The notes: generated by a model not told the origin, from the letters alone. Positions 1 through 9,944 are shown, numbered from the stretch's first letter. The stretch is 64,000 nucleotides of DNA from Trypanosoma brucei gambiense DAL972 (GCF_000210295.1 NC_026743.1:1116001-1180000); one strand, 5' to 3'. Numbers and translations are program-made.

Positions 1-1841
1 GCCTCGGAGCCGGCATTTGCGCCATCCTCAATCTCAACGCACAGCTCCTCCGTCAGCGGCGCGCCGCGGCAGAATAGACGATTGTGTTTGTTAGCAGACT
101 TGGAGAGACATTGTATCGACGACACATCCGTCACAGTTTCACGGAACGACACCACAGGTTCTGAGATCTTTAGCGGTGCGCCGTTCATAAAATCTTCCTG
201 AAGATCCTTGAGGCAAATCTCCAAGTGCAGCTCACCAGCACCAGCAACAATGTGCTCACCGCTTTCCTCAATCGAACACACAACAAGGGGATCGGATTTT
301 GCAAGGCGCTTCAGCCCTTCCACCAACTTGGGAAGGTCCGACGGGTTCTTGGCCTCCACAGCAACACGGACGACAGGTGAGACGGAGTATTTCATGTCAC
401 GAAGCGGGTGCGGGGATTCACCATCGTCAGTGATGGTGGCAGACTTCACAATGTACTTGTCCACTCCCACGAGACCAACAACGTTACCGCACGGCATGTC
501 CTCCACGGCCTCCTGGTAGCGACCCATCATCAGCACCGTACGCTGCACCGGCTTGTCCTCGTACAGATCTTGCTTCTTACCATGGATGTAGTTGTTACCC
601 ATGATACGCACCTTCTGACCGCATCGAACCTTACCAGAGAAGATACGACCGAACGCAAAGAAGCGGCCACGATCGGCGGTCGGTACCATCTTGCTAATGT
701 ACAGCATCAGCGGTGCATTCGGGTCGCAGTTCTTGATACCCATGTAGTATTTCTCATCTGGGTTAGACTCACCGGAGTAGAGCATCTCAGCACGGTAGCT
801 CTGTGCCTTCTTGGGTGAAGGCAGGTGCGCTACGATCATCTGCAGCAGTGTCTCGGCAGCAGGAAGGAACTTCATCATGATAGATTTCAGTAACTTCTTG
901 GGAACCTGCTCGCGCTCCTCGGTTGTCAGGTTAATGTTGAGTGACTTGAGCATCTTCTCCACCTTCTCAGCCTTCTCTGTCATTACTGCATCGAAGATCT
1001 GGTAGATGGGGTCCAAGCAGAACTGGCAGAACGCGCGACGTACACGCTCACCTGCGGCGTTTGTCTCACTCTTGATCCATTTCTTGTTCTTCGCGTCAAA
1101 GAAGTTATCACCCCATAGTCGCTCACACATCTTGGACTCATCAACACCGAACTTGGATGCGTACATCTTCGCAAAGCGGGTGACAGAGAAGGCCCAAGCC
1201 TGCAGGCCGGAACCAATGGCGACTGTACCCTTCTCGGGGTACACCTGCACGTCACCCATGACGGGGTCATTGTAGGTGGCGATCACAACGTTCACGTTTT
1301 GCAGTGTCTTCACGAAGCCCTGGTATGCCTCTTCGGGGTCCAGCTGTAGCTCCAGAATAGCACGATCCACCTTGTTGATGAAGACTACGGGGCGAATACG
1401 CTCAGTCAGAGCCTGGCGAAGCACCGTTTCCGTTTGCACGCACACACCCTCCACACAATCAACGACCACTAGGGCACCATCGGTCACACGGAGTGCAGCA
1501 GTAACCTCGGAACTGAAATCAACGTGCCCGGGTGAGTCAATAAGATTGATCAAGAAGTCACGGCGGTCATCGGGAAGGTCACTGATAATCTCGGGAGGTA
1601 CATGGTAATGCATCGAGATGGCAGTCGACTTGATTGTGATACCACGGGCAATTTCGTCCGCACGAGTGTCCATGATACGTTTGTCACCGGCGTCCTCCAT
1701 CTTAATGATACCAGCGGCACCGACAAGCGAGTCGGACAGAGTGGACTTGCCGTGGTCGACGTGCGCGATCACGGACATATTACGGATCTGTTCGGGGTAG
1801 TCCATGAGGGCACGGACCTCATCAACGGTGAAGTTGACCAT
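1..1841 (-). CDS. EF2: Elongation factor 2 (3' part outside window)
   Basis: Cytosolic GTPase that translocates the ribosome after peptide-bond formation. The window holds the first 613 codons of a family usually about 845 residues long; the stop lies beyond the left edge. Visible are the P-loop AHVDHGKST near residue 25, switch I with RGITIKST, the G3 motif DSPGHVDF, the G4 motif NKVDR, and the G', II and III domains. The diphthamide histidine of domain IV is not in the window. The ATG at 1841 is followed by [17 protein letters not shown], the usual trypanosomatid EF2 N-terminus. Frame and family are certain. It is the most downstream gene of the cluster seen here. T. brucei is known to carry tandem EF2 copies, so a second copy may lie to the left. 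Confidence 0.98.
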   Translation of the reverse strand, partial: MVNFTVDEVRALMDYPEQIRNMSVIAHVDHGKSTLSDSLVGAAGIIKMEDAGDKRIMDTRADEIARGITIKSTAISMHYHVPPEIISDLPDDRRDFLINLIDSPGHVDFSSEVTAALRVTDGALVVVDCVEGVCVQTETVLRQALTERIRPVVFINKVDRAILELQLDPEEAYQGFVKTLQNVNVVIATYNDPVMGDVQVYPEKGTVAIGSGLQAWAFSVTRFAKMYASKFGVDESKMCERLWGDNFFDAKNKKWIKSETNAAGERVRRAFCQFCLDPIYQIFDAVMTEKAEKVEKMLKSLNINLTTEEREQVPKKLLKSIMMKFLPAAETLLQMIVAHLPSPKKAQSYRAEMLYSGESNPDEKYYMGIKNCDPNAPLMLYISKMVPTADRGRFFAFGRIFSGKVRCGQKVRIMGNNYIHGKKQDLYEDKPVQRTVLMMGRYQEAVEDMPCGNVVGLVGVDKYIVKSATITDDGESPHPLRDMKYSVSPVVRVAVEAKNPSDLPKLVEGLKRLAKSDPLVVCSIEESGEHIVAGAGELHLEICLKDLQEDFMNGAPLKISEPVVSFRETVTDVSSIQCLSKSANKHNRLFCRGAPLTEELCVEIEDGANAGSE

Positions 1842-2176
1842 CTTGGATAGCTTTAAACAAGTGTATGTTCTACGTGAGTTACGAATGGTTGGGGGAACGA
1901 CAAAAGGGAAGACGGGAAGAAGGATGTACGCACGCAGGCGGGGGAGCGGTAGGCAGCGAGCGAAGCGGACGGCTCATGTCACCCGTTGCCAACTAACAGG
2001 TTGTTTAACAGACGCTCCACAATGTTATTGAGCAGGGAATTTGTTTTATATAGTTATCTACTGATGTCGTGTACTTTACAGTGTCGTTTATCAATGTTGT
2101 TGTCATGAGGTGGAGCCACGGTTGTTTGTGATGTTTTTCTTCTCATGTTCTGTGTGTTTGAGCAGTATCTACCCCT
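1842..2176. other. Intergenic gap, EF2 to methyltransferase
   Basis: Holds the EF2 splice signal and the presumed 3' UTR of the methyltransferase gene. No supported gene seen on either strand. Confidence 0.6.
1870..1925 (-). promoter_or_regulatory. Trans-splice acceptor of EF2
   Basis: On the minus strand a pyrimidine-rich tract (complement of about 1896-1925) is followed by an AG-free stretch and the first AG at 1871-1870, giving a 5' UTR of about 28 nt before the ATG at 1841. This is the standard spliced-leader addition layout. Inferred from sequence only. Confidence 0.6.
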
Positions 2177-3313
2177 TTATGTGACCCACTGTCGCACGAA
2201 TAGTTTTTCATCTCCGTTTTTTATAGTGTAGCCCCGTGTTCGCTCGATCCATGTGTACGTGGGCATCCACCCCGGGAAAGCAGCGTTGTATGAGTGAAGT
2301 ACGCTCTCTGCAAGCGCCTTACTATATAGCTTTGTGCTTTCGCTTCTGGTCTCTCCCATCTTTGATGCAGTTATAACACTCTCATTCCAACCTTTAACGT
2401 TGATATACTGCAAACACTTTGTACCGATGTGTCTAAACAACTCTCTTAATTTAGAAGCTGTGGGTATGCAATGCTCATTCATGACGAGCAAGCCTTCGGG
2501 AGCTAACTTTGCGAATGCTTTCTCTATGAGTTTGTGTGAGTTAACCATTTTACCCGTCTTGGGTTCAAAAACATCCATAAAAATAAAGTTGAAGTCATCC
2601 GGGCAGTCCAGGAGAGCTTCCTCTACCGTTTTAACATGAATGTGCGTGTTCGGATTGCCATCAAGCAGGTTATTTCTGCGGCACGTTCGGACCACGGCAG
2701 GCTCAATTTCCACGATGCTAATGTGGGCCTTTACTCCCAGGATGTGGCGGAGACCAAATTCCATACTATTGCCACCCATTCCAAGAATTAGCACCTTTGT
2801 TGTGGCAGAGGGAAAACTCGCACGGCCGCTTCCTTCATCTTCATGGACTCCGCACCGTTGCATCATTCCGTGCGTGAGAAAGGCGAAATGCAACATATAA
2901 CCTGCCACACATTGCATTTGCTCCTGTCGCTGGAAGAACACGACCGATTGGAGGTTGTAACTTCCGTCATCGCCGGTGATATGAGCGTCTCGGTGGACAA
3001 AGTGCATGGACCCGAAGCCAAACACCTCTTCGTCACACTGGACTCCTCCTTGTATATCAACGGTGCCGGGCGTCCCAGTTCTTCTGGTGGAAACAACGAT
3101 ATCAGACCGCATCCACACAACATCAACACCAGAAAATATCTCACAGGGCTCACGGTCCAGGAGGCGAACATTGCACGACACAAGGGCAGGTTTTCTCTTA
3201 CACACGGCGCGAAGCTCTACAAGTGCCTTCCAGAAGGGATACACGCGCAGAATTTCGTTTTTCACGCCGACTACAATATCTTCATTCGGGATTACTTCAA
3301 CCTTCCCAACCAT
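2177..3313 (-). CDS. Spermidine-synthase-fold methyltransferase (METTL13-like)
   Basis: Predicted S-adenosylmethionine-dependent methyltransferase, 378 aa. The Rossmann core is in the second half: motif I VLILGMGGNS (about 174-183), acidic loop IVEIEP (200-205) ending in the adenosine-binding acidic residue, and FIFMDVF (243-249) as motif post-II. This pattern resembles spermidine synthase and the C-terminal domain of METTL13, which methylates eEF1A, more than small-molecule methyltransferases. The aminopropyl-transferase signature is not seen, so it is probably not a polyamine enzyme. The first 150 residues are unrecognised. The open frame runs on to 3439 with a GTG, but that part contains the polypyrimidine tract, so the ATG at 3313 (MVGKVEVIPNED) is preferred. 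The target is unknown. Confidence 0.8.
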   Translation of the reverse strand: MVGKVEVIPNEDIVVGVKNEILRVYPFWKALVELRAVCKRKPALVSCNVRLLDREPCEIFSGVDVVWMRSDIVVSTRRTGTPGTVDIQGGVQCDEEVFGFGSMHFVHRDAHITGDDGSYNLQSVVFFQRQEQMQCVAGYMLHFAFLTHGMMQRCGVHEDEGSGRASFPSATTKVLILGMGGNSMEFGLRHILGVKAHISIVEIEPAVVRTCRRNNLLDGNPNTHIHVKTVEEALLDCPDDFNFIFMDVFEPKTGKMVNSHKLIEKAFAKLAPEGLLVMNEHCIPTASKLRELFRHIGTKCLQYINVKGWNESVITASKMGETRSESTKLYSKALAESVLHSYNAAFPGWMPTYTWIERTRGYTIKNGDEKLFVRQWVT

Positions 3314-3514
3314 GGAACGCCTGCTGTGTGGACGCGATACAAAATGCCGCCTTGAAGCTCCAGAAGAAGTAAGGGGAGAAAAAGAAGACCAAAAGAGTAT
3401 AACACGATAGAAACCGAATAAACTGTAAGCCACATTCACGTGACAGTAGACGGAAACTTTTGATTATGCCATCAGTGAAGTGTTCCCCAATTCTGGTTTC
3501 CAATATCAGCATTC

Positions 3515-4138
3515 TTATGGTCCCTCACCCGCTCCCCCTTTCGGAGCAGTTGAAGGAAGATGTGTAAGGGAGGGCCATATTTTCAACAGCACACGGCCAC
3601 GGAGACATTCAACGGGCATGGCGCCGGTATGACGTGAGTCAAAACTCTCTAGAGGATTATCACCCTCGAGCCAGAGCCAAAGCGCTGACTTGTTTCCAGC
3701 ACGTTCGAGGCATGTGTCCCATTCGTGTGACCTAGAACTGTTGTCACTATGTGCGCCAGTTTCTTCCTCTCCTCCTGAGTTTTCCGAAGGCTCACCCCCC
3801 AGCACCAGCGCCGGTACCGTGAACTGTAAGTTGTTCCAGTACTGCACGACCGAAGCATCGCTGGTGGTTCGAACGACACGTTTGCAAACTCTTAACTCCG
3901 GTGAAATTTGCATAACAACAATATCTCCCTCCCGCACCAACTGCATCTTCGTCAGTTCCCTTGCAAGTAAATGCACAAAAGATGGAATGAACAACACGTA
4001 ATCACCGGGTATTAGTGTTGGATACATTGACCTGCCCTTTACTGAGCAGCAGACGTCAACGTTATATCCGATAAACGCCCCAAGAAATATACATGGTAGG
4101 TTTCGATTCACCGAAAAAAATCCCCAACGCATCACCAT
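3515..4138 (-). CDS. S26 serine protease, mitochondrial inner membrane peptidase-like
   Basis: Membrane-bound leader peptidase of the S26 family, 207 aa, probably an IMP1/IMP2-type subunit that trims bipartite presequences on the outer face of the mitochondrial inner membrane. Seen: one hydrophobic N-terminal segment (about 14-31), the catalytic serine box GRSMYPTLIPGDYVLF (Ser37), the catalytic lysine in VCKRVV (Lys86), and the box GDNPLESFDSRHTG..P near the end. About 50 residues between lysine and last box are acidic and low in complexity, unlike short yeast IMPs. The frame extends upstream to 4240, but an apparent splice acceptor near 4195 lies inside that extension; ATGs at 4138 and 4132 are both possible. 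An ER signal peptidase is less likely given the D-S-R-x-x-G form. Confidence 0.82.
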   Translation of the reverse strand: MVMRWGFFSVNRNLPCIFLGAFIGYNVDVCCSVKGRSMYPTLIPGDYVLFIPSFVHLLARELTKMQLVREGDIVVMQISPELRVCKRVVRTTSDASVVQYWNNLQFTVPALVLGGEPSENSGGEEETGAHSDNSSRSHEWDTCLERAGNKSALWLWLEGDNPLESFDSRHTGAMPVECLRGRVLLKIWPSLTHLPSTAPKGGAGEGP

Positions 4139-5207
4139 GTATGTTGTATGGCCCTTCTCCCCTCTCCTTCTCTCCCCCAAACAGGCCTCAAAGCCTGAGG
4201 TAGTGAAGACGGTAATGGTAAGAAGAAAAGGAACTGACACAACCCGTTGGGTTTCCGTTGCCGATTACGGTTCCCAGTATCTGCACTATCTTGGTCCAAG
4301 GAAGAGAAATTCGACGAAGGTATAATGATACGGACACTACAAAGAGGAAAGAGAGCGTTTGATTGTTGTCATCAATAATAAGTCCAACTTCATGGATACC
4401 CAAACCCGATATACATTTCACAAACAAAAAAATGTACGCATATATGTTCCGTTTTCATTAAATTGTTCTGTGTATCACCACCGGGCATGCGTACCGTGCC
4501 TCACAACGTGAAAAACAGGTTTGTGTGCAAGCATGCTGTGCACAACTCCCTGCACCTTGGTTAGAAACAAACTGAAACCAAACAGCAGAAGCAACAAGAC
4601 AGTCATATTGCTGATAAATCGGTACAGGAGAGAGTGCAGCGGAAGTTATAAGCTCTAGCTAACCAAAAAAAAAGGATCACTAAGTCCAAATCATGGTAGA
4701 TATATAAACCTCTCATTCCGCTTTACGCATGCACAAGCACAATTACACACTTCGCCATACGTGTATGCACGAATCCGCTCCTTCGGTGGAAATGGAACGG
4801 CCTTGGCACAACACTAACGATGAGTATGGCCGTTGAGGCACCCTGGTAGCAAAGAACTTCTCAGAAATCGTCTACTGAATACTCACGTCCTCGTCACAAT
4901 GCCTTAATGTACTTTTGCCTCTACCAGCCGCATCGTTTGCCAACCCTCGTTCTTTGTTTGAAAACGCCCACTCTATGGATTTCGCCTGAAATGCAGGGAA
5001 CGCAGAAAACACCCCAACAATGACGATAGGTCGCGGGTGATTTGTAAAAATGCAACCCACTCTGCGGCGAACACAACTTCCCTTCCCCGGTCTCCTCCTT
5101 TAGTAGCTCTGCCAACCCACACGAGGCTGAGAACACTTTAAACCTATTGTTTCGTATTCTCCCCTTTATTCTTTAATGTCTTCAGTGCTTTACAAGCTGC
5201 AAGTACC
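4139..5207. other. Intergenic gap, protease to SET gene
   Basis: About 1.07 kb. Next to the protease gene the plus strand is purine-rich (about 4205-4230), a minus-strand polypyrimidine tract with AG near 4195. The rest is presumed 3' UTR of the SET gene. Small open frames between 4870 and 5140 lack an ATG or any recognisable feature. Confidence 0.55.
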
Positions 5208-6581
5208 TCAAAGATCATTTAGGTGTGGCGCAGGAACCTTGCGATGCCACGCGTGGGTACCGTACGCTCGTAGAGACTCCTCATTGGGGACAATAATCTC
5301 GCGACAGTAAGCAGAACCGCAGAAACACGAAAAGGGTTTCATGGTATTATCGCAGAAGGTGCAGTAATCCATTGTCAGTTCATCCCCTTTTGCAATGTCC
5401 CGGGCCGCGATTACGTTTAGTGAATGGTTCTCATCAAAAATACAATTTGGTTCACAGGAATGATTTATGGGTCGCCAACAATTTGGGTCACTATCCCAGG
5501 TGACGTAGACGTGTCCATCTGCATCAATGGGCCATGCATATTCTCTGAACAGTTTCTTCTTCTCCTCATCCCAGGTCTTCTCAACAAAAGGCCGCGTGAC
5601 GATAGAAAAGCTTCTTTCCTCATCTTCGAAAACGAGCCCGCCCTTCGGAACATCCCTCGATGCACGAAGATAATAACCCTTATTTTCGCCACCGAAGCAT
5701 ACCTCAGCGACAGGTGCCAGCGGGGCGCGCTCGCACTCCCGCACACACTCGTCTAACAATCCTTCCTGCGAGGCCACAATTGAAAGCTGCGTGCAGAGAC
5801 CTAATAAAGAGCATCCAACATCTATGTCCTCTAAAACAAGTTTTTCCGAAGTTGTGCTTGAATTAAAGCGCAGCCGCGCGAAACCGCTGCGGTTCAGCAC
5901 GTCTTTTGAAAATGCGGCGGCCCATTTTTCTATAGAAGGCTTCCACTTTTTTATGAAGGCATCATCTTGCTGCCTGGGGGGTTCCGTTGCCACTGCAAAA
6001 CTCCCAGCGCCCCATACAAGGACCTCCAGCCCCATATCCTTTACAGGGCTCACCTCCCAGGCGATCAGTTTGCCATGTGATTGAATGCCTTGACGTACCA
6101 TACGAAGCAAGGCTGATTTCTTCTCAACAACGGTTTCAAAACGACTTTGAAGAGGATTTGCATTCCGCAGTTTTACGGGAAGACGGAGCTCAAGATAATC
6201 GGTTTGCGTGTCCGCCTTAACGACAGTAGACCGTGGTAACGGGAGGCCAGCGTAGAAGGCCATCATGAAGAGAACATCTAATGGTTGTCTCAACGTTGCG
6301 TAACGACATCCGCCATACAAAATATCGAAATGCTCAAAGAGAGAGGAGAGAACTTGAGGGCTCGCCAACTCTTCGTCCTCCGCTGTTCCGGTACAGAGGT
6401 TCAATGCACAACGGTACAAGTGCCGGGATGCGTAAATTTCCCGCACGGCACGGTACATGGAAGGGCCGTTGCAGACGGGAAACAATTTAAATGGGAACCT
6501 TGCCAACGGAATGAGTTGCGCAGTCATCGCTGTTTCGCACCCTTTGTCGCAGAACACTGCAACAAGATCTGCCTTGCTCAT
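5208..6581 (-). CDS. SET-domain protein with post-SET cysteines
   Basis: Predicted protein lysine methyltransferase, 457 aa. The SET core is C-terminal: GYYLRASRDVPKG near residue 300, the cofactor/knot motif NHSCEPNC at 373-380, GDELTMDY with the catalytic tyrosine at about 399-406, and a post-SET cluster CFCGSAYC that should bind zinc with the NHSC cysteine. The N-terminal 290 residues are unassigned and no MYND finger is evident between the SET halves, although the architecture recalls SMYD/SETD relatives. An upstream ATG at 6608 lies directly after a T13 tract and before the first AG, so it would be removed by trans-splicing; the ATG at 6581 (MSKADLVAVF) is chosen. The substrate, histone or other, is unknown. 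Confidence 0.85.
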   Translation of the reverse strand: MSKADLVAVFCDKGCETAMTAQLIPLARFPFKLFPVCNGPSMYRAVREIYASRHLYRCALNLCTGTAEDEELASPQVLSSLFEHFDILYGGCRYATLRQPLDVLFMMAFYAGLPLPRSTVVKADTQTDYLELRLPVKLRNANPLQSRFETVVEKKSALLRMVRQGIQSHGKLIAWEVSPVKDMGLEVLVWGAGSFAVATEPPRQQDDAFIKKWKPSIEKWAAAFSKDVLNRSGFARLRFNSSTTSEKLVLEDIDVGCSLLGLCTQLSIVASQEGLLDECVRECERAPLAPVAEVCFGGENKGYYLRASRDVPKGGLVFEDEERSFSIVTRPFVEKTWDEEKKKLFREYAWPIDADGHVYVTWDSDPNCWRPINHSCEPNCIFDENHSLNVIAARDIAKGDELTMDYCTFCDNTMKPFSCFCGSAYCREIIVPNEESLRAYGTHAWHRKVPAPHLNDL

Positions 6582-6972
6582 CCTGTGTTGCAGGGCTTCT
6601 GTTTGCATGCAACCAAAAAAAAAAAAAGGAGCTACAGTAGTGAGAATTTAGGCGGCTAAACGGAGGAAGAAGGGAACAGACACACGTATACGTGTATGGG
6701 CAAGTGCTGCACTACTCAACGCACAGTGTAAACACAAGCCAGCGCACGCAGCGTGGATATCCGTGCTTATGTGTTGAAAAATAAAAAAAATAGCACGGAA
6801 AAACAGCGACTGTTTTCGCACACAAATATATCCACGTGGAGTGCGGTTAGAGGCAACAGAAGGTTTATTGAGATGTGGGTAGGAGTACGCCCCAGGGGTT
6901 TCTCTTTTCTCCCCACTGGTACCACAGAGTAACAATCTCTTTACAACAAACTAAGCAAGGGAAAGGTGTGTG
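6582..6972. other. Intergenic gap with SET gene splice signal
   Basis: Contains an A13 run at 6615-6627, which is a T13 tract on the minus strand just upstream of the SET gene, followed by AG within the next 25 nt. The remainder is presumed 3' UTR of the DPM synthase gene. No gene seen. Confidence 0.6.
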
Positions 6973-7752
6973 CTAAAGAAGAATGTAAAAACAGTAAAAA
7001 ATAAGCGGCAACAGCACGAGTAGAACCGTGAGCGCGGTGCCATACACGTAAAAGTAGAGGAGCTTCAGGTGCTCTAAGTAATTGATGATCACCTTACCTG
7101 TTAACTTACTCTCGCCTACAGTGCGCGCAGCAAAGTTAAATCCAACTTCCTCATATTTACGAACAGCACACTTAACAAATAGCTCTAGTGCGATTTTGTA
7201 CCCAATAGGGTTCACAACTTCTCGACCGCGTTGAAAAACATCGACGCGAAGACCAAAAAACCCCGACATGGGATCACTCAGTGGTGTAAGTGGCCTCGCC
7301 AGGAGTCGCGCACCCCACGATATGAAGCGACGGTGCAACGGCCAGTCCTTGTCAATTTCAACACCAGCTCCGTAACGAGTTCCACAAACGAACTCAACAC
7401 CAGGTTTTTCAAGTGCCCTCAGCAAACAGGGTACTGTTTTTGGTGGGTGCTGAAGGTCCGCATCCATTACGAGAATGAAGCTTCCCTTGGATACGGAAAT
7501 GCCATGAATTACTGCACTGCTCAACCCCCGATCGTTCGTCCTCACTTCGATACGCACACCGTAGCCTTCATTTCGGACTTTCTCCACAACTTCAACAGAA
7601 CCGTCTCTGGAGTTATCGTCTACAATTACCATTTCCACTTCATTCTTGGAAAAACCATCGTCAGCCAGGGCATCAAACACCTGCTTTGTAAGTGGCTCAA
7701 GGTTCCCACACTCCTTGTAGGCTGGAACAATGATGGAATACTTCACCGCCAT
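6973..7752 (-). CDS. DPMS: Dolichol-phosphate mannose synthase
   Basis: GT2 glycosyltransferase, 259 aa, making dolichol-phosphate-mannose from GDP-mannose on the cytosolic face of the ER. This donor is used for GPI anchors and N-glycans. Seen: N-terminal YSIIVPAYKE, nucleotide-binding IVDDNSRDGS (about 43-52), metal-binding DAD at 97-99 followed by LQHPP, and SDPMSGFFGLR. A single hydrophobic C-terminal segment (about 236-258) anchors the protein. It is therefore the yeast-type single-subunit enzyme, not the human form that relies on DPM2/DPM3. Length fits the family. The ATG at 7752 follows a polypyrimidine tract with AG near 7869, a 5' UTR of roughly 115 nt. Confidence 0.97.
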   Translation of the reverse strand: MAVKYSIIVPAYKECGNLEPLTKQVFDALADDGFSKNEVEMVIVDDNSRDGSVEVVEKVRNEGYGVRIEVRTNDRGLSSAVIHGISVSKGSFILVMDADLQHPPKTVPCLLRALEKPGVEFVCGTRYGAGVEIDKDWPLHRRFISWGARLLARPLTPLSDPMSGFFGLRVDVFQRGREVVNPIGYKIALELFVKCAVRKYEEVGFNFAARTVGESKLTGKVIINYLEHLKLLYFYVYGTALTVLLVLLPLIFYCFYILL

Positions 7753-8058
7753 TGTTCTACTTCCTTGTATTGTACTGCTTTTACCTAAACAAAAATTTCC
7801 TTCCGCTCTTCCGTTTTGCTATTCTCCTTCTCTTTTGGCACTTCTGAGAGCAAGAAACCCCGATGAACTACAGGAAAGGTAAAAAATACGTGGAATAAAC
7901 TGGTGTAGTACAATTATCTTTTACATCTGCTAGCACATCCGCCCTGTTCCCATTCCCCTGGTCCCTTATTTTACAACAATAGAGTTCTGTCTTTCTCCCC
8001 TTCAAAAGAAACCTTTATCATCCACCTTCCTACACCACTAAAAATACCTTCGTTGATA
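7753..8058. other. Intergenic gap with DPMS splice signal
   Basis: A minus-strand tract (complement of about 7871-7892) followed by AG at 7869-7868 is the likely DPMS acceptor. The rest is presumed 3' UTR of the FKBP gene. Confidence 0.55.
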
Positions 8059-8385
8059 TCAGTTAATTGCGACGAGTTCCATTTCGAACACTAGCGATGC
8101 GCCGGGCTCGATACCCCACTCAGGAAAACCTTTCGTCCCGTAGGCGTATTCGCTTGTCATGGCAATCTTCGCCTTCTCTCCCAAAGGCATTTGAAGCACA
8201 ACCTCGTCCCAACCCCGAATTACATGTCCAAGACCCACGCGGAATGAAAAGGATTCGGTCCCGCCTTTTGCCGGCCAAAATATGCGCCCATCAGGGAAGA
8301 AACCGGCGGCACGCACCGTGACGGAATCACCTGCTTTCGGACAAGGGCCAGTTCCTTTAGTGATGATGTCGTACTGAAGCGGCAT
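8059..8385 (-). CDS. FKBP-type peptidyl-prolyl isomerase, altered active site
   Basis: Single-domain FKBP of 108 aa, the exact length of human FKBP12, with no targeting signal, so probably cytosolic. The family catalyses proline cis-trans isomerisation and binds FK506. Numbered as FKBP12, it keeps Phe36, Val55, Ile56, Trp59 (HVIRGWDE) and Tyr82 (EYAYG), and the FKBP12 Phe99 equivalent in LVFEMEL. Tyr26 is replaced by alanine and Asp37 by tryptophan, both drug-contact and pocket residues. Isomerase activity and FK506 binding may thus be reduced. The frame extends to a GTG at 8406; the ATG at 8385 gives the standard length and is chosen. Confidence 0.93.
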   Translation of the reverse strand: MPLQYDIITKGTGPCPKAGDSVTVRAAGFFPDGRIFWPAKGGTESFSFRVGLGHVIRGWDEVVLQMPLGEKAKIAMTSEYAYGTKGFPEWGIEPGASLVFEMELVAIN

Positions 8386-8937
8386 CAGTTTACGTGGTTC
8401 TTCCACAGGTATCGGTAAGGTTAAAGAAAATTAGAGGGTAATCGTCACCACATGTAAAGGAGGGAACGCCCCGAAGGGGTTAAACGTACAACGAACGCAA
8501 GAGAACAAAGGGGAGGTGAGGTGAGGTGAGGAAATAAGTTAAACAAAAAGGAAACATCGAGAGTGTGAGAGAGGGATTCCAGGGAGAGAAGGGAGATGAC
8601 AAAATTACTGAATAATTAACACGTGACGAATGGCGACAAATGCATACTGGGAAGGTGTAAGCACATGTCTGCCAAGATAACTCGTGCATATGCGATGGTC
8701 GACAAAAACAAAAATCTCCTCCACACAAACCGCAGGCAAAAAAAAAAAAAGAAGGGGAGAAGAGAGCGCCTACACGCCAAAATGCATGTGTCACACCGCT
8801 GATGTTCGGTCTTGTTGAAAGGTATCAACACGAACCCTATACACACTTCTTTTTTCCTTTGTTTTATGATACAAAAAAATCCACCGTCCCCTTCCCCCGT
8901 TTCATACACTGTTTAGTAATATAACATCTACTGCGAC
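8386..8937. other. Intergenic gap with pentamer repeat
   Basis: Contains four near-perfect AGGTG-type units at 8514-8531 (pyrimidine-rich on the minus strand, possibly the FKBP splice tract) and an A13 run at 8738-8750. No convincing gene; the open frames here are low in complexity. Confidence 0.5.
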
Positions 8938-9579
8938 TTAACGACGCATGCAAGAGTGAAGCATGTCTTTGAGACGTTCCAACTCTGACTCTAACTGACC
9001 ATTGCGCACCTGTAATTTCTGCGAACGTGACTCTTCTAACAGTAGCTGCTTTCTAACCTGCTCTCGCCTTTGTGACAAGACATTGACTGATGAAAGAGCT
9101 TCCTGACGTTCCGCCTTAAGCCTCTGCTTCATTTCCGCTACAGCATTCTTTAGCTCTTCACACTCCTGAGCCTTTTTCTCCAACTGGTGATGAAGCGACC
9201 GCTTCTCCGCCTTTACTACTGCTAGACGGTCCTCCCATGACTCACATCCACGGCCGTGAGAACCATTTCGTATGGCTGAGAGCAACAGGAGCGCATCGGC
9301 CGAACAGCAATCGAACCCTGGAGAGAGATGCGGCACAAGTTCACGCAGTTCGTATGTTAGTTTCAGTGAACGCTCATCCGCAGCCTGTACATCTGCAGCC
9401 ACAGCGGTTACTCTCGCTTTGGGAGTACTTTCCTTTGGCCCCGACGCATTCCCTACAGACCGCTGGTTAAGGAGTAGTGCGAAGTTCTCTTCAAGCCGGC
9501 GTAAGCGCTCCTCGTGCATATGATGATCTCCTGGGGCCTGTGGCTCGGGGAGATAATCATCGTTGTCACTAACAAACAT
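8938..9579 (-). CDS. Coiled-coil protein of unknown function
   Basis: Protein of 213 aa that I do not recognise. The N-terminus (MFVSDNDDYLPEPQ) is acidic and disordered. Residues about 120-210 form a long charged coiled coil (VKAEKRSLHHQLEKKAQECE and following heptads) running to the C-terminus. No enzyme motif, signal peptide or membrane segment. The open frame goes further upstream to 9693, but it crosses a clear minus-strand polypyrimidine tract (complement of 9619-9650) ending in AG at 9618-9617, so those residues are not translated. The 5' UTR would be 37 nt. A structural cytoskeletal role would suit the coiled coil but is a guess. Confidence 0.75.
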   Translation of the reverse strand: MFVSDNDDYLPEPQAPGDHHMHEERLRRLEENFALLLNQRSVGNASGPKESTPKARVTAVAADVQAADERSLKLTYELRELVPHLSPGFDCCSADALLLLSAIRNGSHGRGCESWEDRLAVVKAEKRSLHHQLEKKAQECEELKNAVAEMKQRLKAERQEALSSVNVLSQRREQVRKQLLLEESRSQKLQVRNGQLESELERLKDMLHSCMRR

Positions 9580-9944
9580 ATATCGAACAGAACAACTTGG
9601 CACTGCAACCCAAGTGCTGGAAAACAACAAAGATGAGAAAAGAAGAGTGGCAACACAGATGTGAACAGTTGTGTCTTTGAGGTACCAAAGCAACTGATTT
9701 TTCCTCGGAGAGATGACGATCGGCTAGCAACCGTCATGGAAGCAGCGGTTGCGACAAAAACGTAAAGGGTTTTGAGGAAGTAGCTACCCCACACTTTGAT
9801 TTTATCTGGATCTCTTAGTGACCTTCGCATTATATGTCTTAATTAGGAACTTGCGTATGAATAATCCTATTTTGGCGCCATTGTTTCTCTCCTTTTCTCT
9901 TCTTCTTCCTTCCAATATTAAAAGAGGGGAGAAACGCACGAATG
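9580..9944. other. Intergenic gap, coiled-coil to eIF3l
   Basis: Holds the acceptor described at 9617-9650 and the presumed 3' UTR of the eIF3 subunit L gene. Nothing else seen. Confidence 0.55.
9617..9650 (-). promoter_or_regulatory. Trans-splice acceptor of the coiled-coil gene
   Basis: A 30-nt minus-strand pyrimidine-rich run ends in CCAG at 9617-9618, 37 nt upstream of the ATG at 9579. It is one of the clearest acceptors in the window and decides the start codon. Confidence 0.65.

Noticed and set aside
208..2031. Several plus-strand frames over the EF2 gene
   Set aside because: They are antisense shadows of EF2, whose minus-strand frame is unambiguous.
8470..8481. Short hairpin CCCCGAAGGGG as a terminator-like element
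   Set aside because: Four-base stem with no bearing on trypanosome transcription, which does not use bacterial hairpin terminators.
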